Of a DNA stretch of 54,004 bases, positions 53,101-54,004 are shown piece by piece; the stretch's first letter is position 1, and every line of letters begins with the position of its first letter. The notes under the pieces were generated by a model, which was not told the origin of the DNA, did no database searches, and saw nothing but the letters and a program-made list of their open reading frames with translations. Location: positions 1 to 54,004 of the forward strand of contig MU119534.1 of the NCBI GenBank assembly GCA_014904845.1. The letters are read 5' to 3'. Source of the stretch: Acephala macrosclerotiorum. Taxonomy: Eukaryota; Ascomycota; Leotiomycetes; Helotiales; Mollisiaceae. Position numbers and translations under genes: made by a program.

Positions 53101-54004
53101 ATTTTTTTTCGTATTTAATTATTTATTTTTTATTTTAATACTCGAAATAATTTTTAAAATAAATAAAATAATTCGTAATTTTATTTTTAAATTTAATAAT
53201 ATATATTCGTATTAATTTTATTTTATTATATATAAACGTAATAAAAAATCGTTTATTATCGAATTTTTTAATAGAAATTAAATCGATTATATTAAAATAA
53301 ATTAATTTTATAAAATATTTTTTTAATTTAATAAAATAATTATACGATTTTCGTTTATTTTTTTATATAATATATATATTATAAACGTATAATTTATTTT
53401 TAAATTTTATCGTAAAATCGATTAAAAATTTATTAAAATTTTAAATATTAAAATAATTTATACGATTATATTAAATAAATTTATTTTAAACGATTATATA
53501 AATTTCGAATAATTTAAATAAATAAAAATTTCGTTTAATCGAAATTTTAATTATTAGAATAACGATTATTATAAAACGATATAAAAAAAATTACTCGATT
53601 TAATCGAAAAATTAAAAATTATTTTGTATAATAATATTAATTTTATATTTATCGATTATTTACGAGATTAAATTTTTATAAAATTATAAATAAAAAAATT
53701 TATTTTTAAAAAATTAAAAAATCGAAATAAAATTATATAATTTTATAAACGAATATTATTTAATATTAATAAAAATAAATACTATTAATTTATTATTCGA
53801 ATTTAAAATCGAAATAAAAATATTTTTAATTTTTTTCAATTTAATTTATTTTTTTATATTTTCGTATAATTCGAAATTATTAAATCGAAAATTAATAAAT
53901 TGAAATCGATTTATAGTAATATAATTAATATAATCGATATTAACGATTTAATCGTTTTTAAAAAATTCGATAAAAACGAAAAAAATTATATCGAATAAAA
54001 AAAA
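50157..54004 (+). mobile_element. TIR DNA transposon, copy C (probable hAT), cut by window end
   Basis: It starts TATTAAAAAGTATAAAATAT and matches copies A (direct) and B (inverted). It is uninterrupted at both sites where the others carry insertions: AAATC at 52864-52868 (copia-2) and TA at 52991-52992 (Tc1). From about 52590 to 53995 one + strand frame runs with stops mostly TAA/TAG. Its last part, about 53937-53999, reads INDLIVFKKFDKNEKNYIE, which resembles the C-terminal dimerisation region of hAT transposases. An upstream stretch (YEIKFLQNYK, then KNLFLKN) loosely fits the region before it. This, together with the size and the 7-8 bp duplication of copy B, is the basis for hAT. The assignment is moderate at best. 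Confidence 0.6.
52590..54004 (+). pseudogene. Probable hAT transposase remnant (copy C), partial
   Basis: A single + frame, closed by many TAA/TAG codons, runs to the window end. Readable parts include SLRKNNKTI-stop-RLQIENVIEK near 52610, NFNTNFDAKKN near 52915, and the C-terminal segment ending KNEKNYIE. No catalytic residue can be assigned with confidence. The remaining C-terminal tail and the right terminal repeat would lie beyond 54004. Confidence 0.35.

Larger units (their letters stand above)
1..54004. other. Hypermutated (RIP-like) AT-rich transposon block
   Basis: The whole window is extremely A+T rich. Wherever C or G survives it is nearly always in TCGA, ACGA, TCGT or ACGT contexts, so CpG is kept while CpA, CpT and CpC (and their complements) are depleted on both strands. 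Paired copies inside the window (two LTR pairs, three copies of a TIR transposon) differ largely by C/T and G/A. Recognisable proteins are interrupted by stops at former Gln and Trp codons. This fits fungal repeat-induced point mutation, which acts on duplicated DNA during the sexual cycle. Classical Neurospora RIP prefers CpA, so strong CpG retention is the unusual part. The genus cannot be told from the sequence. Confidence 0.85.

Noticed and set aside
1..54004. Whole window considered as a mitochondrial, plastid, Plasmodium-like or endosymbiont genome because of its AT content
   Set aside because: No rRNA, tRNA or core gene is visible. Copia and Tc1 elements with RIP-type stops and selective loss of non-CpG cytosines point to mutated nuclear fungal repeats.

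Overview
This window looks like a gene-free, AT-rich, repeat-packed heterochromatin block from a filamentous ascomycete fungus (Pezizomycotina). By eye, GC is only about 10% over most of its length. The C residues that remain sit almost entirely in CpG on both strands, while CpA, CpT and CpC are nearly absent. That is the footprint of repeat-induced point mutation (RIP) or a similar C-to-T process, here with CpG largely spared. The protein remnants that can be recognised carry stop codons of the kind expected from CAA/CAG to TAA/TAG and TGG to TAG/TGA changes. I found no intact cellular gene, no tRNA or rRNA gene and no CRISPR array.

Layout: (1) 1-6698 is degraded sequence with a less-mutated island at about 1.8-2.36 kb and a five-unit 18-bp tandem repeat at 3877-3966. 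(2) 6704-14054 is a complete but dead Ty1/copia LTR retrotransposon on the + strand, with 194-bp LTRs and a perfect 5-bp target duplication (ATAAT). (3) About 14.8-16.9 kb is a repeat called S here, interrupted by a 908-bp TIR element with TA target duplication (15698-16605). (4) 17877-27778 is copy A of a roughly 3.9-kb TIR transposon, probably hAT. It is split by a second copia element on the - strand (20101-26242; 208-bp LTRs). (5) 29427-34884 is copy B of the same TIR transposon in inverted orientation. It is split by a Tc1-like DD34E transposon (30962-32516), which is the least mutated element here. (6) 34.9-38.8 kb is degraded sequence with a (TAAA)33 microsatellite. (7) 38.8-47.5 kb holds a second S copy with three roughly 200-bp tandem units, a degraded element with weak copia-like traces on the - strand, a third partial S copy, and a GC-richer island at 46.8-47.5 kb. 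(8) 50157-54004 is copy C of the TIR transposon, cut by the window edge.

Copy C carries the uninterrupted sequence at both nested insertion sites (about 52864 and 52991). The partial S copy near 45897 carries the empty site for the 908-bp element. The window therefore supplies its own evidence for three nested insertions, their target duplications and a partial order of events. Annotations rest on reading structure and mutated protein motifs by eye. No database search was possible, and family names for the most decayed elements are tentative. I did not find a convincing undescribed biological system. The most interesting points are the CpG-sparing mutation bias and the small islands that escaped it.
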